Assembly (NCBI GenBank): GCA_031551965.1
Contig: JAVBMW010000016.1
Location: forward strand, 1-64,000
DNA: 64,000 bases
Source: CALVGQ01 sp031551965
Lineage (GTDB): Bacteria > Bacillota_I > Bacilli_A > Erysipelotrichales > Erysipelotrichaceae
Reading direction: 5' to 3'
The first letter of the stretch is position 1. Every line of letters starts with the position of its first letter. The position numbers and the translations under genes are program-made. A model generated the notes under the pieces. The model had not been told where the DNA came from. It saw nothing but the letters and a program-made list of their open reading frames with translations, and did not search any database. This document shows, one piece after another, positions 26,988 to 35,416 of this stretch.

Positions 26988-27545
26988 TTAAAATTGTTTT
27001 AAATGTTGATAAACATCTGAAACCGGCAAACCCATTACACTATAATAGTCACCTTTGATATCTTTTATGTAAATCATACATTTTCCTTGTATACCATAGG
27101 CCCCAGCTTTATCCATAGGCTCACCAGTAGATACATACCAATTAATTTCTTCTTCTGACATTTCAAAGAAAGTAACTTCAGTGATATGACTAAATGAATC
27201 TACTTTTTCATTTGAACATAGGCATACACCAGTAATTACTTCATGAGTTCTACCTTGAAGAAGACGAAGCATTTGTTTTGCATCCTCTTCATTTTTAGGT
27301 TTACCAAGTATTTGATTATCGATAACGACAATGGTGTCTGATCCAATCACAACCGAATCAGGATTTAGATCCAAAACTGCTTTTGCCTTTTTATATGCCA
27401 ATCGTTGGATCTCTTCGATGATCGGTAATGCAGGATCGATTGTCTCATCTACATCTGCGACAATTGTTTTAAAATCGATATTACAATAACTTAATAATTC
27501 TTTTCTTCTAGGGCTTTGACTAGCGAGGATCAGTGGACGGTTCAT
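26988..27545 (-). CDS. maf: Maf family nucleotide pyrophosphatase
   Basis: The 185-residue protein hydrolyses non-canonical or modified nucleoside triphosphates to monophosphates. Signatures are LASQSPRRKELLSYC at the N terminus, VIGSDTIVVIDNQILGKP and GVCLCSNEK. Normal Maf length. It starts within the last codon of coaX (ATGA overlap), so it is the last gene of the CoA operon. The metabolic reason for that linkage is not obvious. Confidence 0.93.
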   Translation of the reverse strand: MNRPLILASQSPRRKELLSYCNIDFKTIVADVDETIDPALPIIEEIQRLAYKKAKAVLDLNPDSVVIGSDTIVVIDNQILGKPKNEEDAKQMLRLLQGRTHEVITGVCLCSNEKVDSFSHITEVTFFEMSEEEINWYVSTGEPMDKAGAYGIQGKCMIYIKDIKGDYYSVMGLPVSDVYQHLKQF

Positions 27546-28321
27546 GCTTTTTTAACTCCTTTATTTTTTTCGTAAATGATTTTCATACCACGATAGGCAA
27601 GGTCACCATCATAGGTTTCGATTAAATCAGTAACAGAGGCAAACATTTTACCTAAGCCGCCTGTTGCGATTACTTTCATGTCTCTCTTTAATTCTTGTTT
27701 CATGCGTTTAATGATGTATTCAACTTGACCTAAATAGCCAAGGACAATACCAGATTGCATTCCAGTGATCGTATTTTTAGCTAAAATCGAATCAGGCATA
27801 ATAATTTCAACTTCAGGAAGTTTTGCGGTTTGAGATACTAAAGCTTGAGCAGCAATTTCAACACCAGGAACGATAACGGTATATTCAAATACACCTTCAC
27901 CACTGACAAAATCAAAGGTCGTAGCTGTACCGAAATCAACGATAAGGCAATCGCATCCATAAGTGGTATAAGCTGCAGTGGCATTGACGATTCTATCCGC
28001 ACCAACTTCTTTTGGATTGTCCGTTTTGATATGTATTCCAGTTTTAGTTCCAGGTCCAACGATAAGTGGTTCAACGTTGAAAAATTTACGGATCGAGTTA
28101 GTTAAGGAATGCATGATCTTAGGCACAACACTAGAAATGATCGCATCTGTGATTTCATGAGGATCTAAGCCTTTAGCACGCATGAGATCATGCATTAATA
28201 TACCAAGTTCATCAGAAGTTCGTGGTGTTTTTGTGTTTAACCGAAAGCTCGCAACTAAATCATCTTCCTTAAATATTCCAATAGTAATATTTGTGTTTCC
28301 GACATCAATCGTGAGTAACAT
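27542..28321 (-). CDS. coaX: Type III pantothenate kinase
   Basis: CoaX phosphorylates pantothenate in the first step of CoA synthesis. The 259 residues belong to the ASKHA fold. The N-terminal phosphate motif is LLTIDVGNTNITIG, the pantothenate site is DNPKEVGADRIVNATAA, and the second phosphate loop is LIVDFGTATTFD. Type III kinases need a monovalent cation and are not feedback-inhibited by CoA. It is placed between coaBC (one base upstream) and maf. Confidence 0.96.
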   Translation of the reverse strand: MLLTIDVGNTNITIGIFKEDDLVASFRLNTKTPRTSDELGILMHDLMRAKGLDPHEITDAIISSVVPKIMHSLTNSIRKFFNVEPLIVGPGTKTGIHIKTDNPKEVGADRIVNATAAYTTYGCDCLIVDFGTATTFDFVSGEGVFEYTVIVPGVEIAAQALVSQTAKLPEVEIIMPDSILAKNTITGMQSGIVLGYLGQVEYIIKRMKQELKRDMKVIATGGLGKMFASVTDLIETYDGDLAYRGMKIIYEKNKGVKKA

Positions 28322-28322
28322 A

Positions 28323-29507
28323 TTAAATCATCTCCTTGATTTTTTGAAGTATCGCAATAGCAGTGTCTTCTTTAGACATGAGTTCCAATTGAGTTGTAGA
28401 ATCTTTTGTGATGAGGGTTACTTGGTTGGTATCAACTTGAAACCCAGTATTTGGAGTTGCCAAACTATTTGCGACGATCATGTCGGCATTCTTTTTGATT
28501 AGTTTTGCTTTGGCATTCTCAATCAAGTTTTCTGTTTCCATCGCAAAACCGCAAATAAACTGATTCTCTTGTTTATTCTCACCCAACCAAGCTAAACAAT
28601 CCGAAGTTCGTTTTAAAGATAAACTTAGATCAGAATCACTCTTCTTCATTTTATGATCAACATATTCAAGTGGAGTATAGTCAGCTACCGCAGCTGCTTT
28701 GATGATGATGTCATGATCTGCGTTTTTTTTAACTGCATTAAACAAATCTTCAGCTGATTTTACTTTAATTAAATTGATGTTTTTTGGACAATGCAATTGA
28801 ACATCACCACTGATAAGTGTAACCTCTGCACCAGCGAGTGCTGCCTGCTTCGCTAAGGCATAACCCATTTTTCCGCTGGAATGATTGGTGATATAACGTA
28901 CAGGATCGATTGCCTCCTGAGTAGGGCCAGCAGTAATCAAAACTTTTTTACCTTTTAAATATAATTCTTTTTGTAGGGCGAGTTCGATTTGATCTTCAAT
29001 ATCGATCAAATCAGCCAATCGACCGTTACCGATATCACCACAGGCAAGGTATCCAGAACCACTTTCAACAATCTTATATCCTAGAGAATTTGCTTTGTTT
29101 AGATTTTCAAGCGTTACAAGATTTTCGAGCATACCTGTATTCATCGCAGGACAAATTATTTTTGGACACTTTGCCGCAAGGAAGGTCGTCGTAAGCATAT
29201 CATCGGCGATACCATGAACCACTTTTGCGATCACATTTGCTGTTGCAGGAGCGATCACAAAACAATCTGCCTTTTTAGCGAGTGAAACATGTTCAACGTT
29301 GTATTCAAAATTACGGTCAAAAGTATCAACACTGACACGATTTCCAGAAAGGGTTTCAAAAGTTAGGGGTGATACAAATTCGCAGGCATTTTTAGTCATA
29401 ATGACATGAACATCAGCATACTTCTTCTTCAAATCAGAAACTAGCTGAGCAGCTTTATAAGCAGCGATTCCTCCAGTTACACCTACTACAATGCAATTAT
29501 TCTTCAT
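28323..29507 (-). CDS. coaBC: CoaBC bifunctional enzyme
   Basis: This 394-residue bifunctional enzyme joins cysteine to 4'-phosphopantothenate (CoaB) and decarboxylates the product (CoaC). The N-terminal flavoprotein half begins GVTGGIAAYKAAQL and carries the catalytic histidine region VEHVSLAKKAD and the PAMNTGM motif. The C-terminal synthetase half begins ITAGPTQEAIDPVRYITNHS. The gene overlaps the transporter upstream by 11 bases. With coaX it takes imported pantothenate to 4'-phosphopantetheine. Confidence 0.96.
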   Translation of the reverse strand: MKNNCIVVGVTGGIAAYKAAQLVSDLKKKYADVHVIMTKNACEFVSPLTFETLSGNRVSVDTFDRNFEYNVEHVSLAKKADCFVIAPATANVIAKVVHGIADDMLTTTFLAAKCPKIICPAMNTGMLENLVTLENLNKANSLGYKIVESGSGYLACGDIGNGRLADLIDIEDQIELALQKELYLKGKKVLITAGPTQEAIDPVRYITNHSSGKMGYALAKQAALAGAEVTLISGDVQLHCPKNINLIKVKSAEDLFNAVKKNADHDIIIKAAAVADYTPLEYVDHKMKKSDSDLSLSLKRTSDCLAWLGENKQENQFICGFAMETENLIENAKAKLIKKNADMIVANSLATPNTGFQVDTNQVTLITKDSTTQLELMSKEDTAIAILQKIKEMI

Positions 29508-30132
29508 TTTTTTTGTTCCTCCATTTTAAAATCGGATTTAATGCTTTCACAACTGCGAAAACAAGTATGCACGCAATGATCAGCTCTAGGATTCCGTTGG
29601 ATCCAATGATTCCCATCATGATCCAAAGCAAGCGATCATATTCTACACTTCTTGCGGCAGCGTAACTTTGTCCAAAAAATAAATAGATCATAAGAAGGAC
29701 ACTGACGGTGTGAATGAATGTATTGATTGCGGTGGTTAGAATAATTGCCAGATTATCTTTCATCTTCAATTTTGTGAATAATTTATAGAGTATACCACTA
29801 AACCAACCTAGAAAAATTCGAGGTCCAAACGCTATAAATAAACTAGTAATATTACCATTAGCTCCACCGATCGTAATGAATGGTGAAAATACGAATGAGG
29901 TAAGTGTTGGCTGTAATGTATTAATGATCAAACTCATTAATCCAAATACCAATCCAACGGCAGCACCTGATGAACTACCTAAAAGAATCCCTGCAAGGAT
30001 CACGGGGATATGCAAAGTGGTTGCCCTGATCGGACCGATGGGAATAAAGCTAAGCGGGGTCAGCATTAAAATAATTTCAATGGCTGAAAAAAGGCTGATC
30101 AAAATTAGTTTTTTTGTATTGTATGATTTCAT
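29497..30132 (-). CDS. ECF transporter S component, probably pantothenate-specific
   Basis: The 211-residue membrane protein has about six transmembrane segments and the S-component pattern of energy-coupling-factor importers (GPIRATTLHIPVILAGILLG, GFMSLI-like loops). It would bind vitamin outside and use shared EcfAAT modules encoded elsewhere. The overlap with coaBC and coaX strongly suggests pantothenate as substrate, like PanT; that is context inference. The ATG at 30132 is set by GGAGGATTT just upstream. Confidence 0.85.
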   Translation of the reverse strand: MKSYNTKKLILISLFSAIEIILMLTPLSFIPIGPIRATTLHIPVILAGILLGSSSGAAVGLVFGLMSLIINTLQPTLTSFVFSPFITIGGANGNITSLFIAFGPRIFLGWFSGILYKLFTKLKMKDNLAIILTTAINTFIHTVSVLLMIYLFFGQSYAAARSVEYDRLLWIMMGIIGSNGILELIIACILVFAVVKALNPILKWRNKKNEE

Positions 30133-30244
30133 AAATCCTCCTACTATCATTCCTACTGGATACAATGTACTTTAGAAATCTGCTTCGGTTCACTATTTAG
30201 GATATTCATCAAAACAGATTGAATTCCTATGAACTTTCCTTTTT

Positions 30245-30272
30245 ATTATACTCTTCTTGGTAAAAATTTCAA
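30245..30272 (-). promoter_or_regulatory. Promoter of the pantothenate/CoA operon
   Basis: On the minus strand TTGAAA (30267-30272) and TATAAT (30245-30250) are 16 bases apart. The start point would leave a 5' leader of about 105 bases that contains a bulged hairpin near 30202-30229. Confidence 0.7.
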
Positions 30273-30320
30273 AGTTTATTGATTTATAGACTTCCATACT
30301 AAAAATACGGAGGAAAAATC

Positions 30321-31151
30321 ATGAAAAAAATAATACCAATTTTACTAACACTACTTATGATAACTGGTTGTACAAATAAAAAAGATATACCAGTTACAAA
30401 CATTTGGGATGATGTACCTGAATTTACTATACGCGATTCAAACATCGACTTATCTCAGTTTTCATCGCTTAGTTCAAAAAAAGTTGCCTGGGGTGTAGGA
30501 AGAGATAAAGACGAAAACAACCAACCTTTAGATTGTGTAGCAGCTAACTTAGTCTATGGTGCTAGAGGTGGTGTTTTTGTCGGTGAACCAACTGAAGAAA
30601 TATATCTTACTTTCGATAATGGTTACGAAAATGGAAATACAGTTCCTATATTAGATACATTAAAAGAGAAAAATGTTACAGCGATCTTCTTTTTAACTTC
30701 ACAATATATTAAAGAAAATCCTGACTTAGTTCAAAGAATGATCGATGAGGGGCATATCATAGGTAATCACTCTTATCATCATTACAGTTTTGCAGAAATC
30801 ACATTGGAAAAAGTGGTAGAAGAAATAATGAGTCTTCATGAACTTATGCTGGACCATTTTAATTACAATATGACTTATATGCGTCCACCAAAGGGTGAAT
30901 TCACTGAACAAGTATTAGGGGTTGCCAACGAACTTGGGTATAAAACTTTGTTGTGGTCGTATGCCTATTATGACTACAATGTGAATGATCAACCGAGTGA
31001 ATCAGTCAGTTTAAAAAAATTACTGGATAACGCTCATCCAGGAGCTATTTATCTTTTGCATAGTGTTTCAGATACGAACATGAACATTTTAGGCGATTTG
31101 ATCGATGGATTAAGAGAACTAAACTATAAAGTTGTGAACTACACTTATTGA
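30321..31151 (+). CDS. PdaA-like polysaccharide deacetylase lipoprotein
   Basis: The 276-residue protein has a lipoprotein signal (lipobox ITGC, cysteine 17). Its NodB-type deacetylase domain resembles PdaA, which deacetylates muramic acid on the way to delta-lactam cortex peptidoglycan. Visible motifs are YLTFDNGYENG (catalytic aspartate; the second acid replaced by N as in PdaA), GNHSYHHYSF (metal histidines) and MRPPKGEF. The lipid anchor places it at the outer membrane face. In a non-sporulating relative it could instead modify wall glycans for lysozyme resistance. Confidence 0.88.
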   Translation: MKKIIPILLTLLMITGCTNKKDIPVTNIWDDVPEFTIRDSNIDLSQFSSLSSKKVAWGVGRDKDENNQPLDCVAANLVYGARGGVFVGEPTEEIYLTFDNGYENGNTVPILDTLKEKNVTAIFFLTSQYIKENPDLVQRMIDEGHIIGNHSYHHYSFAEITLEKVVEEIMSLHELMLDHFNYNMTYMRPPKGEFTEQVLGVANELGYKTLLWSYAYYDYNVNDQPSESVSLKKLLDNAHPGAIYLLHSVSDTNMNILGDLIDGLRELNYKVVNYTY

Positions 31152-31195
31152 TTGTTTGGTGAAATGATTTATAATTGAATTAGGGGAGTGAGTGT

Positions 31196-31741
31196 ATGAA
31201 AATTTTAGTAATCTCAGATATCCATGGTTCACTAAAGTATACTGATTTAGCATTAAAGGCATTTGTTGATCATCAGGCAGATCAAATTTTAGCTTTGGGT
31301 GATTTTCTTTATCATGGACCTCGAAACCCTCTTACAGAAAATTATTCACCGGCAGAAGTTCTTGTTAAATTAAATAAAGTTAAGGATAAAATAATTGCGG
31401 TAAGAGGTAATTGTGATAGTGAAGTTGATCAGATGGTGCTTGAGTTTGATATGTTTAGAGATCATCAGACATTTAAATTGGGTGATCGCACCGTTTATGC
31501 GACTCATGGACATGTAGCGAGTCCGGACAACTTACCGAACCTAGAAAAAGGTAGTATCTTCATTTCGGGTCATATTCATTTACCTGTCGCTATTGAGAAA
31601 GAAGGAATATTTATTTTAAATCCAGGTTCAATCAGCTTACCGAAAGAAAATAACCCAAATAGTTATGGTATTTTGACAGAAGATGGTTTTACGATTTATG
31701 ATTTCGACAGTAATATCTTAAAAACGATCATATTTAATTAA
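31196..31741 (+). CDS. YfcE-type phosphodiesterase
   Basis: This 181-residue calcineurin-like metallophosphoesterase has the family motifs ISDIHGS, LALGDFLYHGPRN, VRGNCDSE, YATHGH and SGHIHLP, which bind two metal ions. E. coli YfcE cleaves model phosphodiesters, with no confirmed physiological substrate. The gene follows the deacetylase by 44 bases and ends with its own hairpin. It is probably cytosolic. Confidence 0.92.
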   Translation: MKILVISDIHGSLKYTDLALKAFVDHQADQILALGDFLYHGPRNPLTENYSPAEVLVKLNKVKDKIIAVRGNCDSEVDQMVLEFDMFRDHQTFKLGDRTVYATHGHVASPDNLPNLEKGSIFISGHIHLPVAIEKEGIFILNPGSISLPKENNPNSYGILTEDGFTIYDFDSNILKTIIFN

Positions 31742-31765
31742 GCTGGCATTTATTGTCAGCTTTAA
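31740..31765 (+). terminator. Terminator of the phosphodiesterase gene
   Basis: AAGCTG pairs with CAGCTT, followed by a short T run, immediately at the stop codon. Confidence 0.75.
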
Positions 31766-31844
31766 ATCTGCATGGTTCATTTTAAATGGACAATAGTATT
31801 AATAGAAATTATGTGTTTTAGAGTATTATTTCTAAGGTGATATT

Positions 31845-32150
31845 ATGTTTGCGGATCGATGTAAAGAATTAAGAAAACAATGTAAACTAACTCAAGATGA
31901 GTTGGCGGATTTAGTGAACGTAAAGGGTAAACAAGCTGTTTCCAACTGGGAAAATGGAAACACTGTTCCAACTCTTCAATGTGCTGTTCGTCTGGCAGAA
32001 GTTTTTGGTGTTACTGTTGATTATCTAGTTACTGACAATGATGATGAGAAATTATTGCTTGATATCAGTGATCTATCAGAACAGGCACAAGAGTTAGCGA
32101 CATTTACTGTGTTCAAATTGAAGAACATGAGCCCAAAGCGAAACAAATGA
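31845..32150 (+). CDS. XRE-family regulator
   Basis: The 101-residue protein carries an N-terminal Cro/C1-type HTH (CKELRKQCKLTQDELADLV, then QAVSNWENG and TVPTLQ) over residues 5-65. A short acidic tail has no recognised domain. It is monocistronic with a terminator just after it. Targets are unknown. Confidence 0.88.
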   Translation: MFADRCKELRKQCKLTQDELADLVNVKGKQAVSNWENGNTVPTLQCAVRLAEVFGVTVDYLVTDNDDEKLLLDISDLSEQAQELATFTVFKLKNMSPKRNK

Positions 32151-32156
32151 TAACTA

Positions 32157-32186
32157 TAACGTCTTCTTAATGAAGGCGTTTTTATT
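32157..32186 (+). terminator. Terminator of the XRE gene
   Basis: ACGTCTTC and GAAGGCGT pair with one mismatch around TTAAT and are followed by TTTTTAT. Confidence 0.8.
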
Positions 32187-32342
32187 TGTAATGACAGTCT
32201 AAACAGGAAATAGAAGAAGAGGTTATCAATTCTAAAAGAATAATTTTGTCTAATACTATTAATTAATGTATATAATAGCGTTGCGGTATCCTCAAATCGT
32301 ATAAGTGATGTTATAATGGATACAGAATAAAGGAGTAATGAA

Positions 32343-33245
32343 ATGAACAGACCAGTATTAATTATTTTAGCAGCAGGAATGGGAAGCCGTTATGGTGGAC
32401 TGAAACAAATTGACACAGTTGGAAGTAATGGAGAATCAATAATTGATTTTTCCATATATGACGCTATTGAAGCAGGTTTTGAGAAAGTTATATTGATTAT
32501 TCGTAAAGAACATGAAGAGGCGTTCAGAAAAAGCTTAACAGACAAAATTGAAGGTAAAATCGAAGTTGAATTCGCTTATCAAGATCTATATGATGTTCCA
32601 GAAGGAATTGAAGTTCCAGAAGGTCGCGTTAAACCATGGGGAACAACTCACGCTTTATTAGCGTGTAGAAATTGTAAAGATAATTTCGCTATATTAAATG
32701 CGGATGACTTTTATGGTAAAGATGCTTATAAGAAAATCTACAATTTCTTAAAGAATGAAGTAAAAGATGATGAATATGGAATGGTTGGTTATGTTTTAGA
32801 AAATACTTTAACAGAAAATGGAACAGTAACTCGTGGAGTGTGTGAAACTATTGATGGTTATTTATCAAATATCGTAGAAATTCAAAAAATTGCTAAGAAA
32901 GATGGTAAAGCGATTTATGAAAAAGATGGAGAATGGGTACCTGCAGAAGATAATTCAGTATGCTCAATGAACTTCTGGGGATTTACACCAAAAATATTTG
33001 AAGAATGTGAAGAAGTATTCGCAAACTTTATTGGTGAAGCTGTAAAAGAAAATCCTATGAAATGTGAACATGTTATTCCTACAGCCGTGGGACAACTTGT
33101 CAAAGAAGGAAAAATCAAAGTTAAAGTGATGTCAAGTACTGATGCTTGGTTTGGTGTTACTTATCAAGAAGATAAACCAGTTGTAGTAAGCAAAATCCAA
33201 GGATTTAAAGACCAAGGATTATATCCAAACGACTTATGGAAGTAG
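32343..33245 (+). CDS. NTP_transferase sugar-nucleotidyltransferase-like protein
   Basis: The 300-residue protein has the nucleotidyltransferase signature ILAAGMGSRYGGLKQ at the N terminus, the metal-binding region ILNADDFYG near residue 120 and the later motif MNFWGFTP. It resembles enzymes that activate sugar phosphates or choline phosphate, but the substrate cannot be assigned. It stands alone between terminators, with AAGGAG 7 bases upstream of the start. Confidence 0.85.
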   Translation: MNRPVLIILAAGMGSRYGGLKQIDTVGSNGESIIDFSIYDAIEAGFEKVILIIRKEHEEAFRKSLTDKIEGKIEVEFAYQDLYDVPEGIEVPEGRVKPWGTTHALLACRNCKDNFAILNADDFYGKDAYKKIYNFLKNEVKDDEYGMVGYVLENTLTENGTVTRGVCETIDGYLSNIVEIQKIAKKDGKAIYEKDGEWVPAEDNSVCSMNFWGFTPKIFEECEEVFANFIGEAVKENPMKCEHVIPTAVGQLVKEGKIKVKVMSSTDAWFGVTYQEDKPVVVSKIQGFKDQGLYPNDLWK

Positions 33246-33246
33246 A

Positions 33247-33270
33247 AAAGAGAGCGATCTCTTTTTTTTG
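33247..33270 (+). terminator. Terminator of the nucleotidyltransferase gene
   Basis: AAAGAGA/TCTCTTT with a 4-base loop is followed by a T run. A second hairpin (AAAGACTG/CAGTCTTT, about 33278-33299) serves the convergent gene. Confidence 0.9.
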
Positions 33271-33286
33271 TATGTAAAAGACTGAA

Positions 33287-33709
33287 TTAACAGTCTTTTT
33301 GGTGATCGCAAACTTTGTGAGTGCATTTGCATAAACAAACAATAAAGGCAAAAAAACCAATGATTGTAATGAAAAAAGCTGTTGATCCTAAAAATACTAA
33401 AACAATGAAACTGAAGAAATTTGGTACTACAGTTGTTGCTAAAGATAGAACGGAAAGGATCAATAAAAATAAAGATGCGAATAAAGTAGTTAATCCATAG
33501 CTACAAAAGCAGTTTCTCTTGCTTCTAGTTAGTAAATATATTAAGAATGCGATAAACATTAAACTTATAATAAATGTAAAGATGAATATAAGCCCAATAT
33601 TAGGGGCATATCCTAGTGCAAATAATATAGTTACAATCAATCCTAATAATGCACCGGATAAAACAACAAGTACGACACCGAGTGTGTCACTAATTCTGTT
33701 AAGCTTCAT
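33287..33709 (-). CDS. Four-TM protein with cysteine-rich tail
   Basis: The 140-residue hypothetical protein has four hydrophobic segments (about residues 10-30, 37-60, 73-93 and 97-123). A short tail contains several cysteines and histidines (CLCKCTHKVCDHQKDC), which could bind metal. A CFCSYG motif also lies in the loop between segments two and three. I do not recognise a family. A sensor or metal-handling role is only a guess. It is transcribed divergently from the diguanylate cyclase. Confidence 0.6.
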   Translation of the reverse strand: MKLNRISDTLGVVLVVLSGALLGLIVTILFALGYAPNIGLIFIFTFIISLMFIAFLIYLLTRSKRNCFCSYGLTTLFASLFLLILSVLSLATTVVPNFFSFIVLVFLGSTAFFITIIGFFAFIVCLCKCTHKVCDHQKDC

Positions 33710-33780
33710 AAGACTCCTCCTTTATACTATTTTACGAAGTTTATAGTTCAATAACGATGTTACGAGCATAGTTGAATAAT

Positions 33781-33941
33781 GGTTATATTTATAATATAAA
33801 ATATAACCCGATAGGTTATAAAATGAACTTTATTTGACAAAGAAAAAATTATGCAATAATAAAAAATACAATATATATTATTTATATTGAATGTATCGAG
33901 GTTATAAAGTAAAATTGAATTAAATAAAACAAGGTTATAAA
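33781..33941. repeat. Inverted and direct repeats upstream of the diguanylate cyclase gene
   Basis: A perfect 10-bp inverted repeat (GGTTATATTT at 33781-33790, complement at 33799-33808) is followed by three copies of AGGTTATAAA at 33813, 33899 and 33932. The last two flank the transcription start region. They may be binding sites for a regulator of the cyclase or of the divergent gene. Confidence 0.55.
33834..33862 (+). promoter_or_regulatory. Probable promoter of the diguanylate cyclase gene
   Basis: TTGACA (33834-33839) is followed after 17 bases by TAATAA (33857-33862). This leaves a leader of about 95 bases. Confidence 0.55.
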
Positions 33942-33965
33942 AATACAAAACAGAGAGGACACTAA

Positions 33966-35189
33966 ATGAGAAAGGAAATTAGTCTCATGGAAAAGACTAA
34001 AAAAGTTGCGATTTATGGAACATTATTTATATTTACAATAATTTTGCTTGTTGTGAATATTTTAAATTACCATAGTACAGCTCAGCAACAACAAATTTTA
34101 ACAAATAGTATTAAAACTCAATTAATATCAACTTCTTTAGCTGCTAGAGATATCATAAATATTGAGGAATTTTCAAATTATAATGATAAATCGATAGCTA
34201 GGTCAGGAATTTATCAAAGTACTTTGAAACAATTGCGTACCTTAGCAGACAGTGTTGGTGCTAAATATATTTATGCACTTAAAGAAATTGATAACGAATA
34301 TTATTTTATTTTTGATACAGATGTTAAAAATGATACTCTTATGGATACTTATGAATTGTCTGAAGTCCATAAACAGGCATTTGAAGGAATACAATCTGCA
34401 GATGTGATGAATTTAGACGATGAGTTTGGTAGTTTCAATACAGGATGTGTTCCCATCATTGAAGAAGCTAAAATTATTGGGATTGTATGTATTGACTTCG
34501 ATGATCAATATTTACAGAAAAGTATTGATACCTCAAGAAGAAACCAGCTATTCTTAAGTGGAGTGCTTATTGTAGTTATGGCAGTGGTTTTATTAATTGT
34601 TTCTTATTTGATAAAAAAATTGAATGAGTTGCAAGATAAAATGTATCAAATGGCCCATTTTGATTCAATTACCAATTTACCGAATCGACAGTATTTGTTT
34701 GAATATCTTGAAACTATATCGAATGATAGATCAAAACCTTATGCAATTATGTTTATTGATTTAGATAATTTCAAAAGAGTAAATGATACGGCGGGACATG
34801 ATGCAGGAGACGAGCTGTTGCGAGAAATAGGTGCGTTTTTAGAGAGTGTTGGTGGGAAATCATTTAGACCTTCGGCAGGGCGTTTAAATGTATCTGCACG
34901 TGTTGGTGGTGATGAATTTATACAAGTAATTAGTGATTTTGACAATGAAGAAGCTGCTCATCAGTTTGCTAAACAAGTTCTTGCGGAATTTCATCAACAT
35001 ATAAACAGTCGTTACATTGATAAGTTTGGAGTAGGTATGAGTATTGGGGTTGCATTATTTCCATATCATACTGATGATTATAATGTTTTGATCAAATATG
35101 CAGACATCGCAATGTATAATGCAAAACAAGCAGGTAAAAATCAATGTGCGATCTACAGAGATGAAATGTGGGATAATCCCGAGAAATAG
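33966..35189 (+). CDS. Membrane diguanylate cyclase (GGDEF)
   Basis: The 407-residue protein is a sensor that makes cyclic di-GMP. A transmembrane helix at about 13-34 and another at about 194-216 enclose an extracytoplasmic sensing domain of about 155 residues, possibly Cache-like. The C-terminal GGDEF domain has FDSITNLPNRQYL, MFIDLDNFKRVND and an intact ARVGGDEF near residue 314. The RxxD inhibitory site is not conserved (RLNV at a shifted position), so product inhibition is probably absent. GAGAGG precedes the start. No EAL or HD-GYP partner is in the window. Confidence 0.93.
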   Translation: MRKEISLMEKTKKVAIYGTLFIFTIILLVVNILNYHSTAQQQQILTNSIKTQLISTSLAARDIINIEEFSNYNDKSIARSGIYQSTLKQLRTLADSVGAKYIYALKEIDNEYYFIFDTDVKNDTLMDTYELSEVHKQAFEGIQSADVMNLDDEFGSFNTGCVPIIEEAKIIGIVCIDFDDQYLQKSIDTSRRNQLFLSGVLIVVMAVVLLIVSYLIKKLNELQDKMYQMAHFDSITNLPNRQYLFEYLETISNDRSKPYAIMFIDLDNFKRVNDTAGHDAGDELLREIGAFLESVGGKSFRPSAGRLNVSARVGGDEFIQVISDFDNEEAAHQFAKQVLAEFHQHINSRYIDKFGVGMSIGVALFPYHTDDYNVLIKYADIAMYNAKQAGKNQCAIYRDEMWDNPEK

Positions 35190-35200
35190 TATCATGCATG

Positions 35201-35250
35201 ATTGTAAAGCCAAATTATTAAACCCCTTTCGATAATTTGGCTGTTACAAT
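35201..35250 (+). terminator. Large hairpin after the diguanylate cyclase gene
   Basis: The inner stem GCCAAATTAT/ATAATTTGGC (10 bp) and outer stem ATTGTAA/TTACAAT (7 bp) are separated by single-base bulges. It lacks a clear T-tract, so it may stabilise the 3' end rather than terminate. Confidence 0.5.
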
Positions 35251-35256
35251 CCAATC

Positions 35257-35285
35257 TTGAAAAGTAGTGAAAAAAAGTATATACT
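35257..35285 (+). promoter_or_regulatory. Promoter of the acetyltransferase leader
   Basis: TTGAAA (35257-35262), 17 bases, then TATACT (35280-35285). Transcription would start near 35292, about 125 bases before the acetyltransferase start. Confidence 0.8.
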
Positions 35286-35310
35286 TAATTTAACGATGGA
35301 GGTGGTCATT

Positions 35311-35364
35311 ATGAGAAAATTAAATCTACATAGACTTGAGAGTGACCACACTACAATTATTTAG
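35311..35364 (+). CDS. 17-residue leader peptide (uORF) before the acetyltransferase
   Basis: A strong GGAGGTGG (35298-35305) precedes ATG at 35311. The frame reads MRKLNLHRLESDHTTII and stops at TAG 35362-35364. The site GTGGTCA (35302-35308) can pair with TGACCAC (35343-35349) inside the uORF, and CCACA (35346-35350) can pair with TGTGG (35368-35372) just before the terminator hairpin. The order promoter, uORF, terminator, gene matches ribosome-mediated attenuation leaders known for antibiotic-response genes. Translation of the peptide itself is inferred. Confidence 0.65.
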   Translation: MRKLNLHRLESDHTTII

Positions 35365-35374
35365 TAATGTGGAT

Positions 35375-35401
35375 GCATCCTTTCGAGGGTGCTTTTATTT
35401 T
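35375..35401 (+). terminator. Leader terminator (attenuator) before the acetyltransferase
   Basis: GCATCC (35375-35380) pairs with GGGTGC (35387-35392) around six bases and is followed by TTTTATTTT. It sits between the uORF stop and the acetyltransferase ribosome binding site. Confidence 0.7.
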
Positions 35402-35416
35402 GGAAAGGCGAAAGAT

